Part shown: in pieces, positions 47,583-57,399 of the stretch | Position numbering within the stretch: the stretch's first letter is position 1 | Layout of the letters: each line of letters opens with the position of its first letter | Assembly (NCBI RefSeq): GCF_018388425.1 | Contig: NZ_CP074406.1 | Location: 1,240,001-1,304,000, forward strand | Length of the DNA stretch: 64,000 nucleotides | Direction of reading: 5' to 3' | Source of the DNA: Nocardioides faecalis | GTDB lineage: Bacteria; Actinomycetota; Actinomycetes; Propionibacteriales; Nocardioidaceae | The notes under the pieces: generated by a model | Told to the model about the DNA's origin: nothing | What the model saw: only the letters and a program-made list of their open reading frames with translations | The model's database searches: none | Made by a program: the position numbers and the translations under genes

Positions 47583-48419
47583 TCAGGTCGGGTCCGGCAC
47601 CCAGCAGCGGCCGTAGGTCTGGCCCGCCTGCCACTGCGCGCGGGTGGGCCACTCGTAGCCCCAGCGGAACTCCAGCGGGTCCTCGGCGCGGTCGGCTGCG
47701 GCGTCCTCGCAGCGGCCGCGGCCGGCGGCCTTCACCTTCGCGGTGCCGGGGTAGCGGGCGGAGTCGAAGGGGACGACCTCGATGGCGCGCCAGCTGTGCT
47801 TGGCCGAGCACGGCACCCGCTCGAAGTTCTTGGCGTCCGGCGCCGCGGTGCCGCACATGGCGTAGGCATCGGGCACCCGGGAGCCGCGCAGCGCGCCCTT
47901 GATGCTCGTGGTGAGCTCGGCCAGCGTCGAGGGACCGGCCAGGACCACGGCGTCGCAGCGGTACCACTCGGCGCCCTCGTCGGACTCGGCGACGGTGGGG
48001 GTGAACCAGACCGGCCGGATCATGCTCAACCGCAGCCGATCGGTGCTGCCGCCCACGAAGCGGGCCAGTGCCTTCGGGCACTGTCTCGCCACCCGGGCCT
48101 GCACCTGCGCGGAGTCCACCGCCAACAGGTGGCCGTCGGCCACGGCGTCGATCCGTCCGACCGCGACCGTCTCGCTGGTGTGCTTCTGCTTGCACGGAAC
48201 CGGGTCGGCATCCGCGGTGGGCGCGACGGCGGCGTCGAACGGCAGGCGGTAGCACGCCCCGGCAGCGGGACCGGCGGACGGCGGGGCGGCCGTGGTCTGC
48301 TGCGCGCGCGGGCCGGGGTCCTTGTCGGGCTCGTCCGAGCCGGAGCATCCCGCCGAGGTGACCGCGACCAGCACGGCGGCCGCGAGGCTGCCGAGGCGAC
48401 GCGCGGCGCGCGGGCTCAT
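47583..48419 (-). CDS. septum formation family lipoprotein (paralogue 2)
   Basis: 278 residues. Signal peptide with lipobox SAGC (LAAAVLVAVTSAGCSGS), then two repeats of the Septum_form type: paired cysteines (GACYRLPFD; VPCKQKHTSETVAVG; YRCDAVV; MCGTAA; VPCSAKHSWRAIEVV; CWVPDPT). Related domains occur in lipoproteins linked to actinobacterial septation, but direct function is not established. ATG 48419 overlaps the stop of its upstream paralogue by 4 nt (ATGA). It ends only 4 nt from the convergent era gene with no visible terminator. Confidence 0.8.
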   Translation of the reverse strand: MSPRAARRLGSLAAAVLVAVTSAGCSGSDEPDKDPGPRAQQTTAAPPSAGPAAGACYRLPFDAAVAPTADADPVPCKQKHTSETVAVGRIDAVADGHLLAVDSAQVQARVARQCPKALARFVGGSTDRLRLSMIRPVWFTPTVAESDEGAEWYRCDAVVLAGPSTLAELTTSIKGALRGSRVPDAYAMCGTAAPDAKNFERVPCSAKHSWRAIEVVPFDSARYPGTAKVKAAGRGRCEDAAADRAEDPLEFRWGYEWPTRAQWQAGQTYGRCWVPDPT

Positions 48420-49225
48420 TCGCTCGTCCGTGCCCAGCACACGGAGCGGCGCACGCCCGCCTTCCACTCGGCGGCGTGGAAGAACGTGAAGCCGAACTCG
48501 TACTCGGTGGGGTAGTTCAGCCAGGCCTTGACCGACTGGGAGCAGAACGAGCGGGTGCGGCTCTCCATCACCCGGTCCCCGGGGTACTTGTCGTCGGGGT
48601 CGCCGATCTTGACGGTCGTCACCGCACGCCAGTCGTGCTTCTCCGAGCACGGCACCTTCTCGCCCTGGGCCACGGACGGGCCGCGCGCGCAGCTGAGCCA
48701 GGTGTCCTTCGGGCGTCCGGCCAGCATCCCCTTGGCGGTCTGCGGCAGCGGCCGGTACGACGCGCTGGCGGCGTTGCCGCCGATCACGTCGCAGCGGTAC
48801 CAGCGGGCGCCCTTGTTCCACGCCTTCTCCGAGGGCCGGAACCACGCCCAGCTGATCGTGGTCCGCAGCACCAGGCTCTCGTCGGCCCCGACGAAGTCCG
48901 CGAAGGCCGCCGAGCACGTCTTGTAGGCGAACGCCCCGAGCGCGGGGTCGTCGTAGTCGAGATCACTCAGGTCGGGAGGCAGCTCACCGGCCGCGAACGT
49001 CTCAGCGGTGTGCTCCTGGGTGCACGGCACCGGCTTCGTCGCGTTCGCGGGCAGCCGGACGTCGTCGGGGGTGAGCACGCGGCACAGGCCGGTGGTGGGC
49101 ACCTCGACGGCATCGACGAGGTCCGGGTCGGAGTTCTGCCCCTGGTCCTCGGCGCCGCACGCCGACCCCACCGCGAGCAGCAGCAGGGCGAGCAGGGCCG
49201 GAGCGAGGCCACGCCGGTACGACAT
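48416..49225 (-). CDS. septum formation family lipoprotein (paralogue 1)
   Basis: 269 residues with the same architecture as the next gene: signal peptide LLALLLLAVGSACG, then LCRVLTPDDVRLP, VPCTQEHTAETFAAGEL, RWYRCDVIGG, VPCSEKHDWRAVTTVKIGD and a final CWARTSE. Both genes share the order of cysteine motifs and the Trp/Tyr-rich blocks, so they are tandem duplicates that have diverged. They are translationally coupled and likely work at the same envelope site. ATG 49225 has AAGGGAG 9 nt upstream; upstream codons in the frame are GC-rich shadow. Confidence 0.8.
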   Translation of the reverse strand: MSYRRGLAPALLALLLLAVGSACGAEDQGQNSDPDLVDAVEVPTTGLCRVLTPDDVRLPANATKPVPCTQEHTAETFAAGELPPDLSDLDYDDPALGAFAYKTCSAAFADFVGADESLVLRTTISWAWFRPSEKAWNKGARWYRCDVIGGNAASASYRPLPQTAKGMLAGRPKDTWLSCARGPSVAQGEKVPCSEKHDWRAVTTVKIGDPDDKYPGDRVMESRTRSFCSQSVKAWLNYPTEYEFGFTFFHAAEWKAGVRRSVCWARTSE

Positions 49226-49263
49226 CGTGCGGGCTCCCTTCGGCGACACGGTCCGTGGCCCCC

Positions 49264-49764
49264 TCAACCGGCCAGCAGTGCGGCGATGGTAGCGCCCAGC
49301 GCGTACGCCTCCTGCTCCGCGGCGTCGTCCACGTCGCCGAGCACGCCGAGGGCGTCGTACCCCTGGCGCCAGCCGAGCGCGCCGACGATGGACTCCACCG
49401 AGCGCTGGGCCCCGGTGAGGTCGTAGCGGCCGTGCAGCCACAGCCCATAGGGTCGCCCGGCGGTGGCGCCCGCCGAGGAGCCGGGCGCGCCGCCGGGGTC
49501 GAGCTCGCCGCCCACGGCGAGGAACGTGGTGTCGAAGAAGTGCTTGAGCGCCCCGGACATGTAGCCGAAGTTCGCGGTCGTGCCGAGCACGTAGCCGTCG
49601 GCGTCCAGCACGTCCTCCGCACCGGCCTCCAGCGCCGGGCGTACGACGACCTCGACCCCGGCGCCGGCCTGCACGTCCTCGTCGTGCGCACCCGCGACCA
49701 CCCGGTCGAGCAGCGAGCGCATCGACCGGGTGGGCGAGTGGTGCACGATCAGCAGCCTGGTCAC
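49264..49764 (-). CDS. flavodoxin/NADPH-dependent FMN reductase-like protein
   Basis: 166 residues of the flavodoxin-like fold. The FMN phosphate loop is VHHSPTRSMRSLLD (residues 7-20) and the flavin-stacking region GTTANFGYMSGALKHFFD, as in WrbA/iron-sulfur flavoprotein relatives. The substrate is unknown; quinone or FMN reduction is plausible. GTG 49764 is placed by TAGCCT 6 nt upstream, immediately beyond the catalase terminator. It is the only gene between the septum pair and katE. Confidence 0.85.
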   Translation of the reverse strand: MTRLLIVHHSPTRSMRSLLDRVVAGAHDEDVQAGAGVEVVVRPALEAGAEDVLDADGYVLGTTANFGYMSGALKHFFDTTFLAVGGELDPGGAPGSSAGATAGRPYGLWLHGRYDLTGAQRSVESIVGALGWRQGYDALGVLGDVDDAAEQEAYALGATIAALLAG

Positions 49765-49770
49765 GACACC

Positions 49771-49776
49771 AGGCTA
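49771..49776 (-). promoter_or_regulatory. -10 hexamer TAGCCT for the flavodoxin-like gene
   Basis: TAGCCT on the minus strand, 6 nt, GTG at 49764; it abuts the terminator at 49779. Confidence 0.5.
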
Positions 49777-49778
49777 GG

Positions 49779-49818
49779 CACGTGGGGCCCCGGTCCGTCT
49801 GGACCGGGGCCCCACGTG
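49779..49818 (-). terminator. 18-bp perfect terminator hairpin of katE
   Basis: CACGTGGGGCCCCGGTCC (49779-49796) pairs perfectly with 49801-49818 around a 4-nt loop, 14 nt downstream of the katE stop. There is no U-run. Confidence 0.8.
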
Positions 49819-49831
49819 TCGCTCATGTCGC

Positions 49832-52126
49832 TCAGGCGACGGGGGCGCCGAGCCGCTCCCAGGCGCGGTGCGTGCCCATCAGGGTCTGCACCTCGGTGAG
49901 CACCTCGGCCCCTGCGGAGCCGGTCACCACGCCGGGTGCGTCCGTCGCGATGCCGGCCGCGGCCAGGGCGTCGACCCCGGCGCCCCAGGCCCCGATGGCC
50001 TTGGCGTGCCGGAAGCACTCCTCGAGCAGCATCGTGACCCGCGGGTCCAGGGTGGGCGTGTCGGCGGCGCCGGCCTTCTCCTCACGCAGCGGGCGCGCGT
50101 CCGGTGCCGGCACGGGGCTGCCGGCCACGAGCACCGCGTCGACCTCCACCGAGCGACCGGTGGCGAAGGTGCGCTGCACGTCGAGCCCGCCGACCTTGCC
50201 GCCGTGCGGGGCGAAGATCAGCGGCACCATGCCGGCGGCGAGGATCGCGGTGCGCACCTCGGTGACGCCGTCCAGGTCGCCGTCGGGGTCGACCACGATG
50301 CCCACCATCCGACCGTCGCCCGGCCACGGCCCGCCGGTCAGCTGGGACAGCGCCGGGCTGGGCGCCAGGTCGGTCAGCGGCACGGTCGGCTCCGGGGCCG
50401 GCAGCCCGAGCCCGGTGGCCACCTCGGCGCACAGCACCGGGTCGATGTTGGCCAGCGCCTGCAGCTGGCGCTCCTTGATCGCCTGCTCGTAGCACTTGCC
50501 GAGCTCGAAGGTGTAGGCCCGGATGATGTGCTCCTTCTCCACCGGCGACATGCTCAGCCAGAACTGGCGGGTCTGGCTGTAGTGGTCGTCGTAGGAGACC
50601 GGGTTCTCGCGCACCTTGGTCGACTCGGCGACCCGCACCGCGGCGTCGGTGAACGCCTTGGTCTGCTCCTCGCTCAGGTCGGCGCCGGCCGCGAACGGGC
50701 AGCCGCCGTCGAGCGTGTTCGGCTTGTACGGCGCCACGCCGGAGTGCACCGCGTGCTGGTGGAAGCCGTCGCGGAACATGTCGTTGACCTCGGTGTGCGG
50801 CCGGTTGATCGGCAGCTGGTTGTAGTTCGGGCCGCCGAGGCGGGACAGCTGCGTGTCGACGTAGGAGAACAGCCGGGTCTGCAGCAGCGGGTCGTCGGTG
50901 ACGTCGATGCCCGGCACCAGGTGACCGGCGTGGAAGGCGATCTGCTCGGTCTCGGCGAAGAAGTTGGTGGTGTTCTTGTTCAGCACCAGCCGGCCGATCG
51001 GCTGCACCGGGGCCAGCTCCTCGGGCACGATCTTCGTGGGGTCGAGCAGGTCGATCCCCTCGAAGACCTGCTCCGGGTTGTCCTCGAACACCTGCACGCC
51101 CAGCTCCCACTCGGGGAAGGCGCCGGACTCGATCGCGTCGGCCAGGTCGCGGCGGTGGAAGTCGGGGTCCACGCCGCCCAGCATCTGCGCCTCCTCCCAG
51201 GTCAGGGAGTGCACGCCCAGCTTGGGCTTCCAGTGGAACTTCACCAGCGAGGTCACGCCCTCGGCGTTGACGAGCCGGAAGGTGTGCACCCCGAAGCCCT
51301 CCATCATCCGGTAGGAGCGCGGGATGCCGCGGTCCGACATGTTCCAGATGGTGTGGTGCTGCGCCTCGGTGTGCAGGGAGACGAAGTCCCAGAAGGTGTC
51401 GTGCGCCGACTGCGCCTGGGGGATCTCCCGGTCCGGGTGCGGCTTGCCGGCGTGGATGATGTCGGGGAACTTGATGCCGTCCTGGATGAAGAAGACCGGG
51501 ATGTTGTTGGCGACCAGGTCCCAGTTGCCCTCACGGGTGTAGAACTTCGTCGCGAACCCGCGGGTGTCGCGGGCGGTGTCCATCGAGCCGCGGTTGCCGA
51601 GCACGGTGGAGAACCGGACGAACACCGGCGTCGTCTCGCCCTTCTCGAACACCGCGGCGTGGCAGATCGACTCGGCGGTGCCGTAGGCCTCGAAGTAGCC
51701 GTGCGCTCCCGAGCCGCGGGCGTGCACCACCCGCTCCGGGATCCGCTCGTGGTCGAAGTGGGTGATCTTCTCGCGCAGGTGGTGGTCCTGCAGCAGCGTC
51801 GGGCCGCGGCTGCCCGCCTTCAGCGAGTGGTCGGTGTCGCGCAGCTTCACGCCCGTGGCCGTGGTCAGGTGGGCGCCCTGCTGGGTGCGCACGTGCGGGT
51901 CGGCGCCGGTGTCAGCACCGGTGGCGGTGCGGGCCTGCGGCGCGGCCTGGTCCGGCTTCGGGGGCAGCGGCGGCACCGGCTCGGTCGGCTCCTTCAACGG
52001 CGCCGGCGCCGGTCCCGGCGCGCCGGGGATCTGCGGGGTGAGGGCATCGGTGGCCTTCTCGACCACGCTCTCCGCGGCATCGGCCACCTTGTCGGCGACG
52101 TCCTTGGCTGCCTTCTTGGGGTCCAT
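49832..52126 (-). CDS. katE: large-subunit monofunctional catalase (HPII type)
   Basis: 764 residues. The active-site His135 lies in RVVHARGSGAHGYFE and Asn208 in VANNIPVFFIQDGIKFPD. The haem-ligand Tyr is in RLFSYVDTQLSRLGGPNYNQ. The extra C-terminal flavodoxin/DJ-1-like domain (about 610-764; VGIVVDPDGDL; AVLVAGSPVP; IGAWGAGVDAL) marks the large clade-2 catalases such as E. coli HPII, which split H2O2. The first 90 residues are unusual: an Ala/Lys/Asp amphipathic helix followed by Pro-rich sequence. ATG 52126 has AAGGAG 5 nt upstream. This is the second catalase of the window. Confidence 0.95.
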   Translation of the reverse strand: MDPKKAAKDVADKVADAAESVVEKATDALTPQIPGAPGPAPAPLKEPTEPVPPLPPKPDQAAPQARTATGADTGADPHVRTQQGAHLTTATGVKLRDTDHSLKAGSRGPTLLQDHHLREKITHFDHERIPERVVHARGSGAHGYFEAYGTAESICHAAVFEKGETTPVFVRFSTVLGNRGSMDTARDTRGFATKFYTREGNWDLVANNIPVFFIQDGIKFPDIIHAGKPHPDREIPQAQSAHDTFWDFVSLHTEAQHHTIWNMSDRGIPRSYRMMEGFGVHTFRLVNAEGVTSLVKFHWKPKLGVHSLTWEEAQMLGGVDPDFHRRDLADAIESGAFPEWELGVQVFEDNPEQVFEGIDLLDPTKIVPEELAPVQPIGRLVLNKNTTNFFAETEQIAFHAGHLVPGIDVTDDPLLQTRLFSYVDTQLSRLGGPNYNQLPINRPHTEVNDMFRDGFHQHAVHSGVAPYKPNTLDGGCPFAAGADLSEEQTKAFTDAAVRVAESTKVRENPVSYDDHYSQTRQFWLSMSPVEKEHIIRAYTFELGKCYEQAIKERQLQALANIDPVLCAEVATGLGLPAPEPTVPLTDLAPSPALSQLTGGPWPGDGRMVGIVVDPDGDLDGVTEVRTAILAAGMVPLIFAPHGGKVGGLDVQRTFATGRSVEVDAVLVAGSPVPAPDARPLREEKAGAADTPTLDPRVTMLLEECFRHAKAIGAWGAGVDALAAAGIATDAPGVVTGSAGAEVLTEVQTLMGTHRAWERLGAPVA

Positions 52127-52236
52127 CGAGGCTCCTTCGTGGGTCGGGGTCCTGCGCGGTACCCCCCGAGGTCGCGGTGAGTCACCTCCCGACCTGCCTG
52201 CTTCGCGCCCGACCGTGCTGCTAAGGTGGCGGCGTC

Positions 52237-52278
52237 ATGATGCGAGCCCTGCTTCTTAGCGGCCGCAGCGAGGTCTGA
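52237..52278 (+). CDS. leuL: leucine leader peptide (leuA attenuator)
   Basis: A 13-codon frame, MMRALLLSGRSEV, begins at ATG 52237 with AAGGTGG (52223-52229) 7 nt upstream and has three consecutive Leu codons (CTG CTT CTT at 52249-52257). It ends 94 nt before leuA and overlaps the first arm of a hairpin. This is the layout of a transcription or translation attenuator: a ribosome stalling on Leu codons when Leu-tRNA is scarce would change leader folding and raise leuA expression. Leu-type attenuators before leuA have been predicted in actinobacteria. Confidence 0.7.
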   Translation: MMRALLLSGRSEV

Positions 52279-52299
52279 CCCAGCCGGACCCCTCGCTGC
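52265..52299 (+). promoter_or_regulatory. leuA attenuator hairpin
   Basis: GCAGCGAGG (52265-52273) pairs perfectly with CCTCGCTGC (52291-52299). The first arm overlaps the last leader codons, so translation to the leader stop would prevent pairing. A GC-rich segment with GGCGCC and CTTT (about 52308-52326) further on could be the competing structure. Confidence 0.5.
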
Positions 52300-52306
52300 G
52301 GAGTGA

Positions 52307-54139
<1,833 letters not shown>

Positions 54140-54140
54140 C

Positions 54141-55013
54141 GTGGCCCGCCCCGCGCTGGCCTCCGAGGGGAATCGGCAGTTCTTCATCGAGTGCCGGCGC
54201 GGGCGCGAGCGGCTGGAGTTCACCGAGCACGGCTCGGGCGACGCCTGGGTGGTGCTGCTGCCGCCGCTGCTGGTCCCACGCCAGGTGCACGACCACACCG
54301 CCCGGGCGCTGGCCGCGGCCGGCCTGCACGTGCTCGTGCTGGACCCGCTCGGCCACGGCCGCAGCGACCGTCCGGCCGACCCGTTGGTCTACTCCGTCAC
54401 CGCGTTCGCCGAGCAGGTCGTCGCGCTGCTCGACCACGTGGGTGCGACCCGGGCCGTCGTCGGGGGCAGCTCCTTCGGCGCCAACATCGCCCTCGAGGTG
54501 GCCGCGATCGCCCCGGAGCGGGTGTGTGGCCTGGTGCTCGACGCTCCGGTGCTCGACAACGCGCTCGCACCGCAGCTCGCCGTGCTCGCCCCCAGCATGT
54601 ACCTCGCGCGGTACGCGCCGCTGGCGCTGCAGACCCTGCGGCTGGCCTCGCGGCCGGTGCCCACCCGCTGGCTGCCCGAGGTCGTCCGGCTCGCCCGGGA
54701 CACGATCGACCAGCGTCCCAGCGCCGTCGCCGCGGTGATCCACGGTGTGCTCTTCGGCAGGATCGCGCCGTCCGCGACCCAGCGGGAGGCCATCACCGCA
54801 CCCGCCCTGGTCCTGGCCCGCGGGCGGGACCCGCTCCACCCCGCCTCCGACGCCCGGATGCTGGCCGCCCAGCTGCCGGCTGCCACGCTGGAGAGCGCGA
54901 CCATGCCGCTGGAGTGGCGCCGCCACCCGGAGCGGATCGACATGGTGGTGACCCGGTTCGCACGCGAGTGCCTGCGCTCGGCGCTGCGGGGGCGTCGTAC
55001 CCGGTCGTCGTAG
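54141..55013 (+). CDS. alpha/beta fold hydrolase
   Basis: 290 residues. Strand-turn HGSGDAWVVLLPPLL precedes the oxyanion region, and the nucleophile elbow is GGSSFGAN (G-x-S-x-G). LVLDPLGHGRSDRP and ALVLARGRDPLHPASDA (acid residue region) fit. The catalytic His is probably in the late EWRRHPERID. Esterase, peptidase or C-C hydrolase activity cannot be told apart. GTG 54141 starts 1 nt after the leuA stop, so it is co-transcribed; a link with leucine synthesis is not implied by sequence. Confidence 0.85.
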   Translation: MARPALASEGNRQFFIECRRGRERLEFTEHGSGDAWVVLLPPLLVPRQVHDHTARALAAAGLHVLVLDPLGHGRSDRPADPLVYSVTAFAEQVVALLDHVGATRAVVGGSSFGANIALEVAAIAPERVCGLVLDAPVLDNALAPQLAVLAPSMYLARYAPLALQTLRLASRPVPTRWLPEVVRLARDTIDQRPSAVAAVIHGVLFGRIAPSATQREAITAPALVLARGRDPLHPASDARMLAAQLPAATLESATMPLEWRRHPERIDMVVTRFARECLRSALRGRRTRSS

Positions 55014-55032
55014 GCCGACAAGGAGCGCCCGC

Positions 55033-55614
55033 TCAGGCTGGCCCCGAAGATCCGCCGGGGCTGAGCCGGCGCACCAGCGTCACCGCGTCGGTGACGACGA
55101 GGTCGAGCGGCAGGTCGCAGTCGACCATGCCGCCGACCTCGTCGTCCTCCAGCGGCTCCAGCGTGCGCAGCTGGGACTCCAGCAGCGAGGGGGGCATGAA
55201 GTGCTCGCGGCCCGTCATCCGTGCCGTGATCCGGCTGCTCAGCACGTCCGCGGAGCCGGTCAGGTGCACGAAGAGCGTCTCCTCCGGCACGGCCGCGCGC
55301 AGCACGTCGCGGTAGGGGCGGCGCAGCGCCGAACAGGTCAGCACGGTGCCCTTGCCCGCCTCGTGCCGCCGTGCGGTCCAGTCGGCCAGCGCGGCCAGCC
55401 ACGGCGTCCGGTCGGCGTCATCGAGCGGGTGGCCGGCCGCCATCTTGGCGACGTTGGCCGGCGGGTGGTGCTCGTCGCCCTCGCCCATCGTGAGACCGAG
55501 CTCGGTGCCCAGCGCCCGGGCGAGCGTCGACTTGCCGGTGCCGGAGACCCCCATCACCACGACGTGCAGGTGCACCTCGGCGGGCGTGCGCGGGGAGGGC
55601 GAGGGGAGCGGCAC
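55033..55614 (-). CDS. gntK: gluconokinase
   Basis: 193 residues (from GTG 55614). Walker A GVSGTGKSTLARAL, the DEHHPPANVAKMAAGHPLDDADR block that binds gluconate, CSALRRPYRD and REHFMPPSLLESQLRTLEPL are signatures of the P-loop GntK family, which makes 6-phosphogluconate for the pentose phosphate pathway. Start choice: TACGGT (-10) lies over the GTG at 55623, so that codon cannot be used on this transcript. GTG 55614, 7 nt downstream, would be the first transcribed codon. GTG 55575 would give the shorter N-terminus usual for the family. No gluconate permease is nearby. Confidence 0.9.
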   Translation of the reverse strand: MPLPSPSPRTPAEVHLHVVVMGVSGTGKSTLARALGTELGLTMGEGDEHHPPANVAKMAAGHPLDDADRTPWLAALADWTARRHEAGKGTVLTCSALRRPYRDVLRAAVPEETLFVHLTGSADVLSSRITARMTGREHFMPPSLLESQLRTLEPLEDDEVGGMVDCDLPLDLVVTDAVTLVRRLSPGGSSGPA

Positions 55615-55621
55615 GCCGCCC

Positions 55622-55627
55622 ACCGTA
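55622..55627 (-). promoter_or_regulatory. -10 hexamer TACGGT for gntK
   Basis: TACGGT on the minus strand, 7 nt, GTG at 55614; used to pick the gene start. Confidence 0.4.
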
Positions 55628-55646
55628 GGGGACCGCGCCGCGCATC

Positions 55647-55682
55647 GGGCCGTACGTCGGGCCGTACGTCGGGCCGTAGGTC
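55647..55682. repeat. 12-bp tandem repeat between gntK and recO
   Basis: GGGCCGTACGTC twice, then GGGCCGTAGGTC. Each unit carries the palindrome CGTACG or a near match. Confidence 0.85.
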
Positions 55683-55727
55683 GGGTCGGGCGCCGGGGTG
55701 GCGCGCGGGAGCGAGGGCCGAAGGAGG

Positions 55728-55733
55728 CACACT
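55728..55733 (+). promoter_or_regulatory. -10-like CACACT for recO
   Basis: CACACT, 6 nt, GTG at 55740. Confidence 0.35.
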
Positions 55734-55739
55734 GGTCCC

Positions 55740-56492
55740 GTGCCGCTCTACCGTGACGAAGCGATCGTGCTGCGCACCCACAGGCTGGGTGAGGCCGACC
55801 GGATCATCACGCTCCTGACCCGCCAGCACGGGCGGGTCCGCGCGGTGGCCAAGGGGGTGCGCAAGACCTCCTCGCGCTGGGGCTCCCGGCTCGAGCCGTT
55901 CACCCACGTCGACCTGCAGCTCGCCGAGGGCCGCAACCTCGACACGATCACCCAGGCCGAGACCAAGGCCGCCCACGGCGCCACGCTGGGCAACGACTAC
56001 GACCGCTACACCGCAGGCACGGTGATGCTGGAGACCGCGGAGCGGGTCGTGGTCGAGGAGCGCCAGCCCGCGCGTCAGCAGTTCAACCTGCTGGCCGGTG
56101 CGCTGACCGCGATGGCCGGCGGCCAGCTTGCCGTCGGGCACGTGCTGGACTCCTACCTGCTCCGTGCTCTGGCCATCGCCGGCTACGCCCCGACCTTCGT
56201 GGACTGTGCGCACTGCGGACGCCCGCCGGTGACCGCGACCGGCGAGCTGGGTCACCACCGCTGGTTCAACCCGTCCATGGGCGGCGTGCTCTGCTCCACC
56301 TGCCGCATCCCCGGCTCGGCCAGCCCGGCGCCGCAGACGCTGGTGCTGCTGGGCGGCCTGCTGGCCGGTGACTGGCCGGTCGTGGAGGCCGCCGAGCCCC
56401 GTCACGTCCGCGAGGCCAGCGGACTGGTCGCCGCGTTCGTGCAGTGGCAGCTCGAGCGCGGCCTGCGCTCACTGGCCTACGTCGAGCGCTGA
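55740..56492 (+). CDS. recO: DNA repair protein RecO
   Basis: 250 residues. An N-terminal OB fold (YRDEAIVLRTHRLGEADRIITLLTRQHGRVRAVAKGVRK) is followed by a helical domain and a zinc-finger segment with CAHCGRPP and LCSTCRIPG. RecO loads RecA onto SSB-coated gaps together with RecR. GTG 55740 gives the usual N-terminus (VPLYRDEAIVLR). The recO-uppS order is conserved in actinobacteria. uppS starts 24 nt downstream with its own -10-like site. Confidence 0.95.
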   Translation: MPLYRDEAIVLRTHRLGEADRIITLLTRQHGRVRAVAKGVRKTSSRWGSRLEPFTHVDLQLAEGRNLDTITQAETKAAHGATLGNDYDRYTAGTVMLETAERVVVEERQPARQQFNLLAGALTAMAGGQLAVGHVLDSYLLRALAIAGYAPTFVDCAHCGRPPVTATGELGHHRWFNPSMGGVLCSTCRIPGSASPAPQTLVLLGGLLAGDWPVVEAAEPRHVREASGLVAAFVQWQLERGLRSLAYVER

Positions 56493-56504
56493 GCGGGGCG
56501 CTGA

Positions 56505-56510
56505 CAGACT
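56505..56510 (+). promoter_or_regulatory. -10-like CAGACT for uppS
   Basis: CAGACT, 6 nt, GTG at 56517. Confidence 0.35.
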
Positions 56511-56516
56511 GACCCC

Positions 56517-57350
56517 GTGAGCCGCACCTCCCGCCGATCCCGTGCCGCTGCGGCGGCTGCCGCACGTCGTACCGAGGTGCGGGCACCGCGCCCGCACCCC
56601 TCCGGCGCCCGCCCGCCGCAGATCCCCGCCGAGCTCGTGCCGCACCACGTCGCCATCGTGATGGACGGCAACGGCCGCTGGGCCAAGGAGCGCGGCCTGC
56701 CGCGCACCAGGGGGCACGAGGAGGGCGAGTCCAGCCTCTTCGACGTCGTCGAGGGCGCGATCGAGATCGGGGTGAAGGCCGTCTCGGCGTACGCGTTCTC
56801 CACCGAGAACTGGTCGCGCAGCCCCGAGGAGGTCAAGTTCCTGATGGGGTTCAACCGCGACGTCATCCGGCGCCGGCGCGACGAGATGCACGAGCTCGGG
56901 GTGCGGGTGCGATGGGCCGGACGGGCGCCGAAGCTGTGGAAGTCGGTCATCAACGAGCTGCGGGTCGCCGAGGAGATGACCCGCGACAACGACGTGCTGA
57001 CCCTGACGATGTGCGTCAACTACGGCGGTCGCTCCGAGCTCGGGGACGCCGCCCGAGGGCTGGCCCGCGACGTCGCCGCCGGCAAGGTGAACCCGGACAA
57101 GGTCGACGAGCGCACGCTGGCGCGCTACCTCTACGTGCCCGAGCTGCCCGACGCCGACCTCATCTGGCGCACCTCCGGTGAGCAGCGGCTGTCCAACTTC
57201 ATGCTCTACCAGGCCGCCTACTCCGAGCTCGTCTTCTCCGACGTGCTGTGGCCCGACGTCGACCGCCGCCACCTGTGGCAGGCCATCGACACCTACGCCC
57301 GCCGCGACCGGCGCTACGGCGGCGCCGAGCCCAACCCCGTCGCCGAGTAG
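56517..57350 (+). CDS. uppS: isoprenyl transferase (undecaprenyl/decaprenyl diphosphate synthase)
   Basis: 277 residues. cis-prenyltransferase motifs: MDGNGRWAKERGLPR with catalytic Asp50, AFSTENWSRSPEEV and RTSGEQRLSNFMLYQAAYSEL near the C-terminus. It builds the C50-C55 carrier lipid for peptidoglycan and other envelope glycans from isopentenyl diphosphate at the membrane. The N-terminal 40 residues are Arg/Ala/Pro-rich and extra. GTG 56517. The convergent znuB gene ends 49 nt on; GCCGG/CCGGC near 57353-57367 is a weak hairpin between them. Confidence 0.95.
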   Translation: MSRTSRRSRAAAAAAARRTEVRAPRPHPSGARPPQIPAELVPHHVAIVMDGNGRWAKERGLPRTRGHEEGESSLFDVVEGAIEIGVKAVSAYAFSTENWSRSPEEVKFLMGFNRDVIRRRRDEMHELGVRVRWAGRAPKLWKSVINELRVAEEMTRDNDVLTLTMCVNYGGRSELGDAARGLARDVAAGKVNPDKVDERTLARYLYVPELPDADLIWRTSGEQRLSNFMLYQAAYSELVFSDVLWPDVDRRHLWQAIDTYARRDRRYGGAEPNPVAE

Positions 57351-57399
57351 CGCCGGCCCATCCGGCAGAGCGAAGCGATGACGCGCTCGCGCCATGTGC

